A stretch of DNA of 64,000 bases. Origin: Manis javanica (lineage: Eukaryota; Chordata; Mammalia; Pholidota; Manidae). Numbering within the stretch: the stretch's first letter is position 1; each line of letters opens with the position of its first letter. Below the pieces are notes generated by a model that saw only the letters and a list, made by a program, of their open reading frames with translations, searched no databases and was not told the origin of the DNA. The translations under genes and the position numbers were made by a program. Of this stretch, positions 1 to 10,492 are shown piece by piece. The DNA lies in NCBI RefSeq assembly GCF_040802235.1, contig NC_133172.1:28043738-28107737 (forward strand), read 5' to 3'.

Positions 1-158
1 AGGTAAAGGAGTCCAATTCTTTTTGCTTAGGACAGCCTTCCCAATGTGGCCCTTTTCCTCTATAAAAGAATGTTCCTCTCTTGTTTTCTAACATGCCTGT
101 GGCTCTGTTATAGCTTGCATGTCCTGGATTGCAATTCTCTGCTATTCCCAAATAAAAC

Positions 159-404
159 TGTTGGGGGGATGAGTTTGTTCCTCTCTGTTCTTGTCCCCGC
201 TGCAACAAAGAATTGAAGGGCAGAGACACAGTAATGAAGCAGTAGTGAAGCACAATTAAGGTTTTATTTGAATATATTCCAAGGGAGGAACAGGCTAGAG
301 TCATGGTAGATAAAGGCAGGTTTTCTTGAATAAAACAGAGAGGAAGGAAAAACAGAGGGAGGAAAGGGAACTTCATTGAACTGCTGCTCAACATCGGCAT
401 ATCC
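159..404 (-). repeat. Fragment of an older LTR (R-U5 side) into which the provirus inserted
   Basis: Read on the minus strand, this stretch has an AATAAA signal (plus-strand positions 263-268) followed about 100 bp later by an end of the form ...CCCCCCAACA, as at the 3' edge of a class I LTR. The rest of the element would lie beyond the younger provirus, from 9502 on, because the provirus split it at ATCC. I do not recognise the family. Positions 1-158 outside the putative LTR edge hold nothing I can name. Confidence 0.4.
401..404. repeat. Target-site duplication, left copy (ATCC)
   Basis: ATCC directly abuts the TG of the left LTR and is repeated at 9502-9505 directly after the CA of the right LTR. 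A 4-bp duplication is what gammaretroviral integrases make, and it fixes the provirus borders at 405 and 9501. Confidence 0.85.
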
Positions 405-939
405 TGTTAGGGTCTAGGACTCTGGGGTTTCCCAGAGAATAAGACACACAGACACGGAGATGAAAATCCAAGCAAAGTCTTTATTCAGCCAGCAAGCTGG
501 GGTCAACAGCACCTCCCCTGACACGCGGGCCGAGTCCGAGCTGCCAACCCCTAAGCAACTTTGGGTATTGATTATATAGGATCGTCACAGCAGTTACATC
601 AAAGCCCGTGCAGTTCTACAACTAATAGGTTTAAAACACACTCTATATTGTAACCAATGGGAAACATTGTATCCTTTTTAGGGAACGGGCCAGTTGCCTG
701 CCCGCTTCAATTGTTATCTCTTGCTTACCCAAGCATGTCTATGTGACTTATCACGGGTTACATCCCCAGGCGTTCCCAGGCTGTTGCCCACTTCTAGTTA
801 TCTAACTTAGGGTAGGAGCATTTCTCAGAAGCCTCGGGTAATTTACACAAGAAAAGACTGGGTGGCTCTCGCTCTAGGCAGTCATGTTAAGTGTCATTAG
901 TTCTTTTTCCTGACTTGATGCTCTCTGCACTCTGTTACA
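405..939 (-). repeat. 3' LTR of the provirus (535 bp)
   Basis: On the minus strand it starts TGTAACAGAG and ends CCCTAACA. It carries a TATA-like box (plus-strand 573-579) and an AATAAA signal (plus-strand 480-485), placing U3, R and U5 in the usual order. It matches 8977-9501 along its whole length but has 10 extra bases (TTATCTCTTG) that the other LTR lacks. The polypurine tract adjoins it at 940. Confidence 0.95.
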
Positions 940-955
940 TTTCCCCCCTTTTCTT
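940..955 (-). other. Polypurine tract of the provirus
   Basis: The minus strand reads AAGAAAAGGGGGGAAA immediately before the TG of the 3' LTR. This is the usual primer for plus-strand DNA synthesis, and it lies directly after the natural env stop at 958-960. Confidence 0.9.
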
Positions 956-957
956 GA

Positions 958-2872
958 TCAGACTAAGGAATCTTCCACAGTGGTGTCTAGGGCCTGATAG
1001 TTTTGGCGAAGGACCAGGAGTTGGACGGTGTCAAACCTCTCCTGCAAAAACTTAAGCAGCCTGTTTATTATACACAGGCCGATGGTAAGCAAAAACAGCA
1101 GGATGACCAGTGGCCCTGAGAGGAGGGTAGTAAACCATGGCTTGTGCTTGAACTAAGACTCAAACCAGTCTTCGCTGCTGCTGCTTTCATATTCTTTACG
1201 CCGCCTGTCAAGATCTTTTTTTAGTTTGGCTAAGGAATTTCTGACTGCACCTGTCTTATCTACATAGAAACAGCATTCTTCTTTTAAGGCTGCGCATAGC
1301 CCACTTTCTTTTAAGAACAAGAGGTCCAGGCTTCTTCGGTTCTGTAGGATCACCTCTGACAAGGAGGTGAGGGATTGCTCCAGGTCTGATATTGACTGTC
1401 GGAGCTGTTCTAGGTCCCTGTTGACTGCCAGCCTCAGGGCTGTGAGCCATTTTTCCCGCATCACAAGGGCTGCAACCCCAGTGCCTGCCCCTGCTATCCC
1501 TAGGGAGAAGAGGGTCCCAATGGTCAGGGTGGTAACAACCTCCCTCTTGCTCCGGTGGGGGCTCAGCCTTTCTTCCCAATAAGAAAGGAGAGATTCATGA
1601 GAATGATACATTAGGCGAGGTAGAATGGCCATCAGCACACAAAACTCACTGTTAGCATTGAACACAGAGTTGGATAGGGCCGGAGTGAGGCCTGTCTTTG
1701 AGCAGAGCCACCAGCTCGAGGAGGGTATAATCCACTTTCTTTGCTCTCACGTAGTGTTATTATAGGAGGAGCATAACTGGCTCTGGGTTGTCGGGACTGT
1801 GCCTACACACGTACCAACGACTGAGACTTGAGCGATTGTAAGTCTCCACGGTCTCCCGTCCCAGTAAGTGGGATGGGAGTTGTTGATAGTGTAGGAGCCA
1901 TTTATCCCGATTGCCTCATAGAAGGGGGGTGAACCTGGGTAGCATAGCCAACAGGGATCGGTGAGGGAGGAAGTGGTGTGGTTAAGAGTCTCTACTACTG
2001 CCTGCACCATTTCTCACATGGGATTATCTAACCGGAGGGAGTGTGCTGGGCCCATAACCCAGAGGTCAATGGACCCAGTCCTCTTGTGGGCTCTGGAGCA
2101 AGTGTTCTGGTCGGCATTTTCTCATCTTTTTTGCTCAGGCCCTTGTCCTGGATTGAAGGTTTCTGGGGATTTATAACCGGGTTGAGACCTACGGCGGCGG
2201 TGGGAGTTGACACGGTTAATTTAATGATGAGGGTCGAGCCGGCATGCCCCCCATATTTATAATACATTATTCCCTACACTAGTCCACTTATCCAGTGCAA
2301 TACCTCAGTGTTTTTGGCCGTCTCAGTGAATTGAACTCTTACCCAATCCTGGTCCATTTTGTCACAAGCCTTGGTTTTGTAAAGGGTCATAGGCTGGTGA
2401 TGAGGGATGCCCTTGTTGACATAAGTAAATTTGACAGAATTGATTTTTGTAACTGTCCATCTCCAATCCCCATCTTTCGAGGTTACACAGTCCCAGCTGG
2501 CACAAAAGAAGTCATGCCCTCCCTACAGTGCCTTCCTTTACCTGTTTCTGGGCAAGCATAAAACCCATGGGAGCGAGCCAAATTTGGAGGGATGAATCGG
2601 TAAATGGGGTTGATCTGCCGAAAGCAGAAATACAGGTCAGGCCACCAGGTTCTGATTGGCACACTGTGTTGTGTGGAGTTGATGACTTCTCCATTGTCAC
2701 TAGCAATCAGCATCCAGGTCAGGTTCCTTGGTTGATGGGGGTTGGTGCCTCTGATCCCCACAGATGTGGCTCCCGTGAAGATCCATACTAAGGAGCTAAT
2801 TAGCAGGATCTCATTCATCTTCAGCTTAAGTGTAGTTTTAGGGGATTGGCATGATGCTGCTGCACCTTGCAC
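958..2872 (-). pseudogene. env: Broken retroviral envelope gene (SU and TM)
   Basis: The likely start is at 2872 or the later in-frame ATG, followed by a hydrophobic signal-peptide-like segment. The first frame stops at a TAA at 2483. Downstream SU pieces lie in two other frames (2028-2267, then 1747-2010), so SU has at least two frameshifts. The last SU piece keeps CWLC, the motif that bonds to TM in gammaretroviruses. A TGA at 1747 interrupts it. TM (about 958-1595) keeps a basic RSKR cleavage site, a Gly/Ala-rich fusion peptide, heptad-type helices, the immunosuppressive-domain region and an intact CX6CC motif. A TAG at 1153, in a spot where Trp is usual, cuts off the membrane anchor and tail, though the frame stays open to TGA at 958. 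No functional product is expected. Confidence 0.9.
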
Positions 2873-5800
2873 TCTTCTTTTCGGTTCCTTGGATCGTTAC
2901 AAGGTAGGATCCGAACATGGGTGTGGTGCACCCATGGAGCGATACTATCAACCTTGAGAGCAGTGGGGGTGGTAAACAATACAACGTAAGGTCCTTTCCA
3001 CCTGGGCTTGAGAATACTCATTCGGTGTCTTTTGACCCATACCATATCCCCTGGGACTATGCCATGTTCCGGGCTCGGAATTTTCTCGCCCTCATAATAT
3101 GCTCTGATCAGGGGCCAGATTTCCTGCTGCACTTTAGCAAGAGCTTGCAACACATTCAGATAGTCAGGGAATGGGTCCTCTACACCGGGAAGCTGCACTC
3201 GCTGGGTTATGGGTGGAGGGGCTCCGTACATTATCTCAAATGGAGTTAAACTATGTACATAGGGGGAGTTCCAAGTGCAGAAGATGGCTAAGGGAAGGAG
3301 GGTCACCCAGTCCCCGCCAGTCTCCACTACCAATTTAGAAAGGGTCTCCTTCAGGGTCCGATTCATTCTTTCTACCTGCCCAGAGCTTTGTGGGTTATAA
3401 GCACAATGTAACTTCTAATCTACTCCCAAAGCTAGGGCTAGTCCTTGCAGGATTTTGCTAATGAAAGCTGGGCCGTTATTGGAACCTATTGCTTCAGGGA
3501 CCCCATATCTGAGGATGATTTCCTCAATTAATCTTTTTGCTACTACCTGGCTAGTCTCATGCTTGGTTGGAAAGGCCTCTACCCAACCAGAGAAAGTATC
3601 TACCATAACCAGCAAATACTTGTATCCATACTTCCCTGGTTTTATTTCGGTGAAGTCTATTTCCCAATTCCTCCCTGGAGCCCTCCCCCTTTCCTGGGTA
3701 CTTGCCGGGTGCAGCCCTCTTGGGGCTGGTCTTAGCATTGCACAGCTACTGCATTCTTTTGTGATCTGACGAGCTGCCTCATTCTGGTGGGGAAACACCA
3801 ACTGCGCGGACTGGAAAAGGCTGAGCAGCTTTTTCCAGCCTAGATGGGTGGACTTATGCAGATTAGCAAGCATGTACTGCCCCAATACTTCTGGCCGGAT
3901 CAACCTACCTTCTTGGTCCCTACTCCAATTTCCCTCCCGAAACACTTTCCCCGAGACTTGTTTCTTAATCCACTCAAGATCCTGGGGGGAATACTCAGGT
4001 TTGGGTGGCAAGGCGGGCAGTTCAGGTATGGGTATTTCGAGGGCTGCAAGTACAAGGGAGTCCAAGTACAAAGCCCCCAACCCCAGCTGTTGCTGATGGC
4101 CTCAGGTGTCTTCTTTGATTGGTGGCCCGGTACATGTATAACTGCTACCGCTTTGGGTTTTTCAACAGCAGCTAGTAGTCTTTGGACTTCTTGCAGATTC
4201 CTCAGTCCCTTCCCTTCCACAAAACGGAATCCTCTTTCTCGGTAGATGGCACCATGGACATGGACAGTGCCAAAGGCATATCTGCTATCTGTGTAAATGT
4301 TGGCCTGCTTGCCTTCTGCTCTTTCCAGGGCCTCAGCGAGAGCAATAAGTTCCACCTTCTGTGCTGAGGTGCCAGGGGGCAGAGCTGCGCTCCAGACAAC
4401 TTCCCCTTCATGGGTTACTACTGCTGCCCCTGCTCTCCTGACCTCCTCCTGAACAAAGCTGCTCCCATCCGTATACCAATTTGGCTCACAGTTTGGTAAC
4501 GGTGTGTCTTTCAGGTCTGCTCGCACCTGGATAATTTCGGAAAGGATGTCTCTACAGTCATGGATGGGGGTCGTCAGATCTGGGTCTGGCAGAAGGGTGG
4601 CAGGATTTAGGGTTACTGGGTCAGAGAAGGCAATTTGTGGAGAATCTAGTAGGAGCCCTTGGTAGTGGGTGAGTCTTGCATTCGTCATCTATTTTCCTGG
4701 AGGATGCTTGAGGATCACCTCTACGGTATGTGGGGCTGTTACTCTCAGGTTCTGGCCAAAAGTCAGCTTGTCTGCCTCCTTTACCAGTAGAGCGATAGCT
4801 GCTAGGATACGTAGACAAGGGGGCCACCCGGAGGCCACTGGGTCTAGTCGCTTGGACAAATAGGCCACAGGTCTTTTCCATGGGCCCAGCTGCTGAGCCA
4901 GGACTCCTTTAGCCACACCCTTCTTTTCATCTATAAACAGGATAAAGGGTTTTTCTGGGTCTGGCAGAGATAGGGCAGGGGCCCGGAGGAGAGCTTCTTT
5001 TAGTCTGTCAAAAGCCTCTTGTTGTTCCTGAGTCCATTGCCAGCTCGGCCCTACTTTGGTCGCTTCATATAGCGGTCGGGCTATTTCTGCGTACCCTGGA
5101 ATCCAGAGCCTACAAAACCCGGCTGAGCCAAGAAATTCTCTCACTCCCCAGGGTGAGGAAGGGACGGGGATAGTCAGGATAGTTTGTTTCATAGTCTGCG
5201 TTAGCCACCTGGCCCCATTAGATATTTTGTACCCCAAGTAGACTACCGACCTCTGACAGATGTGGGCTTTCTTGGCACTGGCTTGATATCCCAGTTCGCT
5301 CAGTTCAGCCAGCAAGTTCCCCGTGGCTTCTTCACACTCTTCATGGGTTTCTGTGGCCAGCAACAGGTCATCTACATACTGCAGCAGTGTCACATGGGGG
5401 TGGCTCCTGCAAAAGGGCACCAGGTCCTGGCTTAAGGCTTCATTGAATAAGGTGGGAGAGTTCTTGAAGCTCTGTGGTAGTCTAGTCCAGGTAAGCTGCC
5501 CTTTTCTTCTCCATCCCCACCCCCCTTGCCACTCAAAGGCAAACAAAGGCTGACTAACTTCAGAGAGTGGGATACTAAAGAAGGCGTCTTTCAGGTCCAG
5601 AGTAGTATGCCACACATGCGTGGGTGGCAGGTGGCTGAGTAGGGTGTAAGGGTTGGGCACTGTAGGATGGATGTCTTCTACCCTCTCATTGACTTTCTGC
5701 AAGTCCTGCACTAGTCTGTAATCTGTACTGCCAGGCTTCCTCACTGGAAGCAGGGGTGTATTCCATGCAGATTGGCAGGTTTTAAGGATTCCTGTCTCCA

Positions 5801-6419
5801 ACAGTCTATGGATATGGGGTGCTATCCCTTTCCTAGCCTCTTCTGGCATTGGATATTGCCAGACTCGGATGGGTAGAGCCGTGGCTTTGAGTTGAACAAC
5901 GACTGGGGATAGGTGTTTAGCGAGACCAATTCCTCCGGTCTCAGCCCATGTGGAAGGGAACCTCTGTAACTAAGAGTCCATTTCTCCCCAGCCCCCCTTT
6001 TCTTGATCCGCCTGAAACAGACGATGTTCGTCGGCCAGGGACAGAGTTAACACATGCGCCGGTTGTAGGGGCTGCCCTTCTTTGTCCATGATTTTTATCC
6101 CTTCGGGTTCAAAATGAATGTGTGCCCCAACCTTGGTTAGTAAGTCTCTACCTAACAACGGTGCGGGGCTCTCAGGTACGACCAGAAATGAGTGAGAGAC
6201 CTGATACCTTCTTAGGTCCACTTTTCTGCTAGTGGTCTAGGCACATTTCTTGGACCCTGTCGCTCCCTGGACTATACTTGTGCGTCCTGGGTTCAGGGGA
6301 CCGTGGGCCTGGTTAAGAACTGAATATTGTGCTCCAGTATCTACCATAAACCCAATGGGAGTCCCCTCCACGCACAGGGTTACCCAGGACTCGGGGAGGG
6401 GTGCCGAGCCCTGTCCCCG
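2821..6419 (-). pseudogene. pol: Broken retroviral pol gene (protease, reverse transcriptase/RNase H, integrase)
   Basis: It is in frame with gag across the UGA at 6420-6422. In order: protease with VDTGA; reverse transcriptase with YVDD (about 4750-5900); RNase H with TDGS, an E in the ELIAL segment and TDSR (about 4140-4600); integrase with an HX3H-CX2C zinc domain and D, D, E core (about 2900-4080). In-frame TAG codons sit at 6237, 5970, 4689 and 3415; those at 6237, 4689 and 3415 fall where related pol proteins have Trp. One frameshift lies between RNase H and integrase, about 4080-4140. The second integrase catalytic Asp is Asn (SNNG where the family has DNG). The frame ends in TGA at 2821, overlapping the env start. 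It cannot make active enzyme. Confidence 0.93.
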
Positions 6420-6422
6420 TCA
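6363..6422 (-). promoter_or_regulatory. gag-pol stop-codon readthrough signal (UGA plus pseudoknot)
   Basis: The gag stop is TGA at 6420-6422, followed by CGG. After an 8-nt spacer (6412-6419) comes an 8-bp stem: GGGCTCGG (6404-6411) with CCGAGTCC (6387-6394), including one G-U pair. The loop of that stem holds CCCCTCC (6395-6401), which pairs perfectly with GGAGGGG (6363-6369) downstream, making an H-type pseudoknot. Spacer length and layout are those known for murine leukaemia virus, but the stop is UGA rather than UAG. Pairing was checked by hand only. Confidence 0.85.
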
Positions 6423-8129
6423 ATCCTCCTCTCCTAGGTGCAGGGTCTTAACAAGGTTCCCTCTTCCTTGTTCTCTCCTTTGGGGGCACTCCCTCTTCCA
6501 ATGTCCATATCTCTTACACAGGGTGCATTGATCTCGTCCTAGTCGGGATTGGCTGGGTCCTGTTCCTCGAGGTGGCCTAGGGCCCTCCTTCACCCCGGCC
6601 AGTAATATCCTGGCCATCTCCTCCCTCTGCTTCTTGTTCTACCTCTTCTGAAATTCTCTGTCTTCCTTCCTATTTTTCTCCTGCATTACCCATTTCTCTT
6701 TCCTCAGCCTTTCTTCTCTATCCTCCAGAGTTTCCCTAGCGTTGAAGACCTCCGCCTGCTACAGCAGTTCTCTAATAGAGATCTCCCCCAGGTCCTCCCA
6801 CTTGTGGAGTTTTCTCCGGATATCGGGGGCTGCCTGGTTGATGAATGAGAGGACTACAGCTGATCTATGTTCCTCTGCTTCCGGGTTTATGGTGGTATAC
6901 TGCCTGTAAGTGTCAAACAGCCTTTCCAGATATGTGGCTGGGCTTTCCATTTCCCCCTGAACAATAGTTTTTACCTTAGCCAGGTTAGTGGGCCGTCTGG
7001 TGGCCACCCGGAGACTGGTCATCAGAGACTGGCGGTAGACACGGAGACGCTCCCTACCTTCTGCAGTCCCGAAGTCCCAATCCGGGCACGTAAGTGGGAA
7101 CGCCTCATCGATGATGGGCTGGAGGGTAGTGGGTCTTCCATTCTCTCCAAGGACATTTTTCCTGGCCTCATTGAGGATACGCTCTCGCTCTTCCGTCGTG
7201 AAGAGAGTGCGGAGCAATTGCTGGCAGTCATCCCATGTGGGACGATAGGTAAACATAATGGACTCCACTAGACCTATAAGACACTTGGGGTCCTCTGAGA
7301 AGGGAGGGTTCTGAGTCCTCTAATTATAGAGGTCACTAGATGAAAAGGGCCAGTACTGATATTGTTGAGCGATGCCTGTACCGATGGCACGCACAGGCAG
7401 AACCAGCACTGCTCCTTCTGAGGTGGAGGAGGGAGCCTCCCCTTCTTGTTCCCTGGCCCCCCGAGGCCTTAACTGCATTCCTCCTGTTCTACCTGGCGCC
7501 CAGCGTGGGGCCAGGGCGGGGGAGTGTGGGGAAGCTCTTTCCAGCCTCCTGTCTCCCTCTGCTGAAGAGTCTGGGGAAGCTGTGGCCGCCTGGTTCCTGC
7601 TGGGTTCCCCAGCCTCGTTTTCTATCCTCCCAGCAGCTTCACCACTCTCCTCCGCATACGGGGGTGGCTGGTCAATTGGCAGAAGCGGGTAGAGAGGAGA
7701 ACTGTTGGGGAGGACAGGTGGCGCACTCGGGTACACAGGATTTCTGACCCTGCGATCAGAGGGCTTTAATTTTTCCTGAGCAACTAGGACGGAGGTCTTT
7801 AGTGGGTCAGTATGAGGTTTCCCCACCAAAAAGGGCCTCAGCCAAGATGGAGGGTTCTCGGCTAGATTTTCCCAGACCAAGATATAGGGAAGTTGGTCAG
7901 GGTGGCCCTCGGGGTCTGGTCGGGAGATTATGGTTTTGACTTTGCCAATAAGGTCCAGGGAAAGAGACCCCTGGGTCAGCTAGTCTACTCTAAAGGAAGG
8001 CCACTTGACTGAGCAAAAGGTGTCGAGCTTACCCTTCTTGATGCCAAGGCTCATATTTAAGGCCTGTTCCTTGACCTCCGGGAAATGGGAAAAGATCAGA
8101 CTCTTAGGAGTAGCCTGAGTCTGACCCAT
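6420..8129 (-). pseudogene. gag: Broken retroviral gag gene (matrix, PPPY domain, capsid, nucleocapsid)
   Basis: The start is the ATG at 8129, giving MGQ, so Gly2 is available for myristoylation. The frame runs 570 codons to TGA at 6420 with no indel. Matrix is followed by a proline-rich section with a PPPY late-domain motif, capsid with the WDDCQQLL region, a charged stretch, and nucleocapsid with one CX2CX4HX4C zinc knuckle (about 6485-6530). Four in-frame TAG codons break it at 7980, 7320, 6759 and 6639. The first two are at positions that are Trp in related Gag proteins. An upstream ATG at 8195 in the same frame adds 22 codons with a Phe run; I take it to be non-functional. Confidence 0.92.
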
Positions 8130-8956
8130 AGTGAAAAAGAAGAAGAAAAAAGAATATGAGGGAGACAAAGGCGAAGGATGAAGATGCCACTTCAAACAAG
8201 ATGACTGTTGTATGTGCTTGTGAACAGGTGCCTGTCATTGCACAGTTTTTCTTCTGCGGGGGACACGAATTTATCTGGGATTCACAGCTGTGACCCCCTT
8301 ATCCTGTCACGGGAGTCTTCTAGTGGCAGGCGCCCTAATGGCTCTTAATTGCCCAACCCGTGCCTGCGGGGAATGATGTAGTGGCAGAAAGGAGGAATGG
8401 AGAGAGCAGGAGAACCTTAGAACAAGGAAACTTAAAGTGATAAGCGCAAAAAAATATATAAACCGAAACCAAAACACAATAAAACAATCAATGATAACAC
8501 CAAGCACACACACCACATCTGATCGCACTCGTTCGGACCGGTTCTTCTTTCACTCTGGTGCGCACCACCCTCACCACTTTCAGGATTCTCAAAAACTCTC
8601 GTGATTCTCCTAAAAGGTATCCACTCTGACTGCCGCAGGGTGACGAGCTCGATCCTTTCCTCCTCGGGCGCCAGGTTCTTACCGATCAGACTTGCTTTCC
8701 TAAGGCCGAGTCACTCAGACCCTACGGCCAGGATTAGTCACCTGGACTTCACCCAAGGTCACTAACCCGGGGGCCAGGACCACCAACCCGGACTCTCTCA
8801 CTCGGAGTCACTAATCCGAGACCATACACAGGATGGCGACTCCCGCTTTATAATGGATTTATGCAGACACAAGGGGGCGACCCTCAAATTACACTGCCCC
8901 GTCGGACAATTAGACCTTGCCTCCAGCCGTCCTTTGTTCTCAGGGAAGCCGCACGG
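8130..8956 (-). other. Proviral leader between primer site and gag
   Basis: About 830 bp of transcribed leader. Gammaretroviral leaders hold the packaging signal and the major splice donor, but I could not pin either down by eye. No long reading frame in gag phase extends far upstream of the gag ATG. The section near 8550-8900 has repeated short phrases ending in ACCCGG/TCACTAA-type words. Confidence 0.6.
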
Positions 8957-8974
8957 ATCCTGGACAAGCCCCCA
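8957..8974 (-). other. Primer binding site, tRNA-Pro type
   Basis: The minus strand reads TGGGGGCTTGTCCAGGAT two bases inside the 5' LTR. This matches the 18-nt complement of the tRNA-Pro 3' end except at two positions, both explained by CpG deamination (C to T and G to A). It assigns the element to the PBS-Pro group of class I ERVs. Confidence 0.9.
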
Positions 8975-8976
8975 AA

Positions 8977-9501
8977 TGTTAGGGTCTAGGACTCCGGGGT
9001 TTCCCAGAGAACAAGACACGCAGACGCGGAGATGAAAATCCAAGCAAAGTCTTTATTCAGCCAGCAAGCTGGGGTCGACAGCACCTCCCCTGACATGCAG
9101 GCCAAGTCCGAGCTGCCAACCCTGAAGCAACTTTGGGTATTGATTATATAGGATCTTCACAGCAGTTACATCAATGCCCGCACAGTTCTACAACTAATAG
9201 GTTTAAAACACACTCTATATTGTAACCAATGGGAAACATTGTAACCTTTTTAGGGAACGTGCCAGTTGCCTGCCCGCTTCAATTGCTTACCCAAGCATGT
9301 CTATGTGACTTATCACGGGTTACATCCCCAGGCGTTCCCAGGCTGTTGCCCACTTCTAGTTATCTAACTTAGGGTAGGCGCATTTCTCAGAAGCCTCAGG
9401 TAATTTACACAAGAAAAGACTGGGTGGCTCTCACTCTAGGCAGTCAGGTTAAGTGTCATTAGTTCTTTTTCCTGACTTGATGCTCTCTGCACTCCATTAC
9501 A
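8977..9501 (-). repeat. 5' LTR of the provirus (525 bp)
   Basis: It matches the 3' LTR throughout. A TATA-like element lies near 9143-9150 and AATAAA at plus-strand 9052-9057, with the cap/R region between them. It lacks the 10 bases TTATCTCTTG present in the 3' LTR; the deletion is bounded by short TTG repeats, so slippage is likely. Transcription from it would run leftward, away from GPT2. Confidence 0.95.
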
Positions 9502-9780
9502 ATCCCTTACCAAAACCTAAACCAATGGTGTCCAGTGTCTGCTTGAATCTGCATGATGCGGGAACTGAATCCCTACCATCCCAGGATTTGTGGGAGCTGC
9601 ATAACACTTGATGGAGTGAGACTATGTTCTGAGAACTTTCGAAAGGCAAAGAAAGTATATTTTCAGGCAGGCTACTAAGGACCATGATTTTATAGCTGCA
9701 CTTCTGCCCAGGTCACCCAGGTGATGAGCGATAGAATCCGGACAGGAGTACCGCCTTTTGAATAAGGCCACCCACCATCA
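9502..9780. other. Flank right of the provirus, no gene seen
   Basis: It starts with the right ATCC duplication (9502-9505). The stretch may be the remaining part of the older LTR whose other part is at 159-404, but I could not prove continuity. No coding potential beyond short chance frames. Confidence 0.35.
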
Positions 9781-10031
9781 TAGAGAGACCTAGGTGTCAT
9801 CTTTCCTAGGCTACAAGCATCCCCCAGAGGACACATCAGCAAGCCACAAGCCCACCTTTCCCCTGACCCCTCCCCTCAAAGAGCCCACCAAAAACCTGAC
9901 CATAAAAAGCCTCTTGACCTGTTAGAGACTCTCTTTTTCCTTTGTTCTGCTGGCCAGGACAGAGGGGTCCCTCTCAGGTTCAGCAATAAACCTGCTTGGA
10001 CTGCTGAGTTTGCATCTCCTCTTTTCTTTCA
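9781..10031 (+). repeat. LTR-like segment, plus strand, partial
   Basis: It contains a TATA-like CCATAAAAAGC, then about 75 bp later AATAAA (9985-9990), and a pyrimidine-rich U5-like end closing in TTTCA. This order of signals is typical of a class I LTR 3' half. The left border is not defined and no partner LTR or internal region was found. Confidence 0.45.
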
Positions 10032-10492
10032 ATGAGAACTTGCAAGCCCAAAACTTTCAGTAGCCCCTCCTACTAATCTGAAGCAGGATGGAGTGACATA
10101 CTCAAAAAAAGGTGAGTGCGTGCAACCTCAGAGAGGACAAGGTGCACCCAAAAGCTGGGATTCTGTCTTTTGAGAAGTTTCAAGAGTGGAGTAAAGGCAA
10201 AGGGTCCTTGGGTGTAGGCTTATCAGACAGTTTCATGATGTTTATCTCCTGTGAGAGACAATGTCATTGTCTATAGCCAGCCCTCTAGGTAATTCTGTAT
10301 AAATCTTTGTTCTTAAGATAGTGGCCACTCCCAAGTATTGGTAACACCTCAGTTAAAACTGCTTGCCTTGCTTTAAGGTAAGTAATTAGCTGATAATCAA
10401 AGAATGTTAGGAATCAGACTTCCCAATTATCTCTCAAAAGTTGAACCTTAGCTCTTTAAATTAAGTCCCTCTTGTTCTTATTATGCTAATCT
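10032..10492. other. Intergenic, nothing recognised
   Basis: AT-balanced sequence without a coding frame or repeat that I can name. It ends directly at the first solo LTR of the 10.5-13.1 kb cluster. Confidence 0.3.

Larger units (their letters stand above)
405..9501 (-). mobile_element. Near-complete class I (gammaretrovirus-like) endogenous provirus
   Basis: In minus-strand order: 5' LTR (8977-9501), tRNA-Pro-like primer site, leader, gag, pol, env, polypurine tract, 3' LTR (405-939). Class I assignment rests on gag and pol being in the same frame across one stop codon, a single zinc knuckle, the YVDD reverse transcriptase motif, a CWLC motif in SU with CX6CC in TM, and a 4-bp target duplication. 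It is defective: nine in-frame TAG codons, a frameshift between RNase H and integrase, and further frameshifts and stops in SU. Hand comparison of the LTRs gives roughly 20-25 substitutions and one 10-bp indel over about 525 positions, so it is an old but not ancient insertion. Confidence 0.95.

Noticed and set aside
3844..4245. 133-codon plus-strand frame inside the provirus
   Set aside because: It is the complement of the integrase/RNase H region and a shadow of pol.
8130..8195. Upstream in-frame gag extension (possible glycosylated Gag start)
   Set aside because: Only 22 codons including a Phe run, far shorter than known glycoGag leaders and starting from an ordinary ATG.
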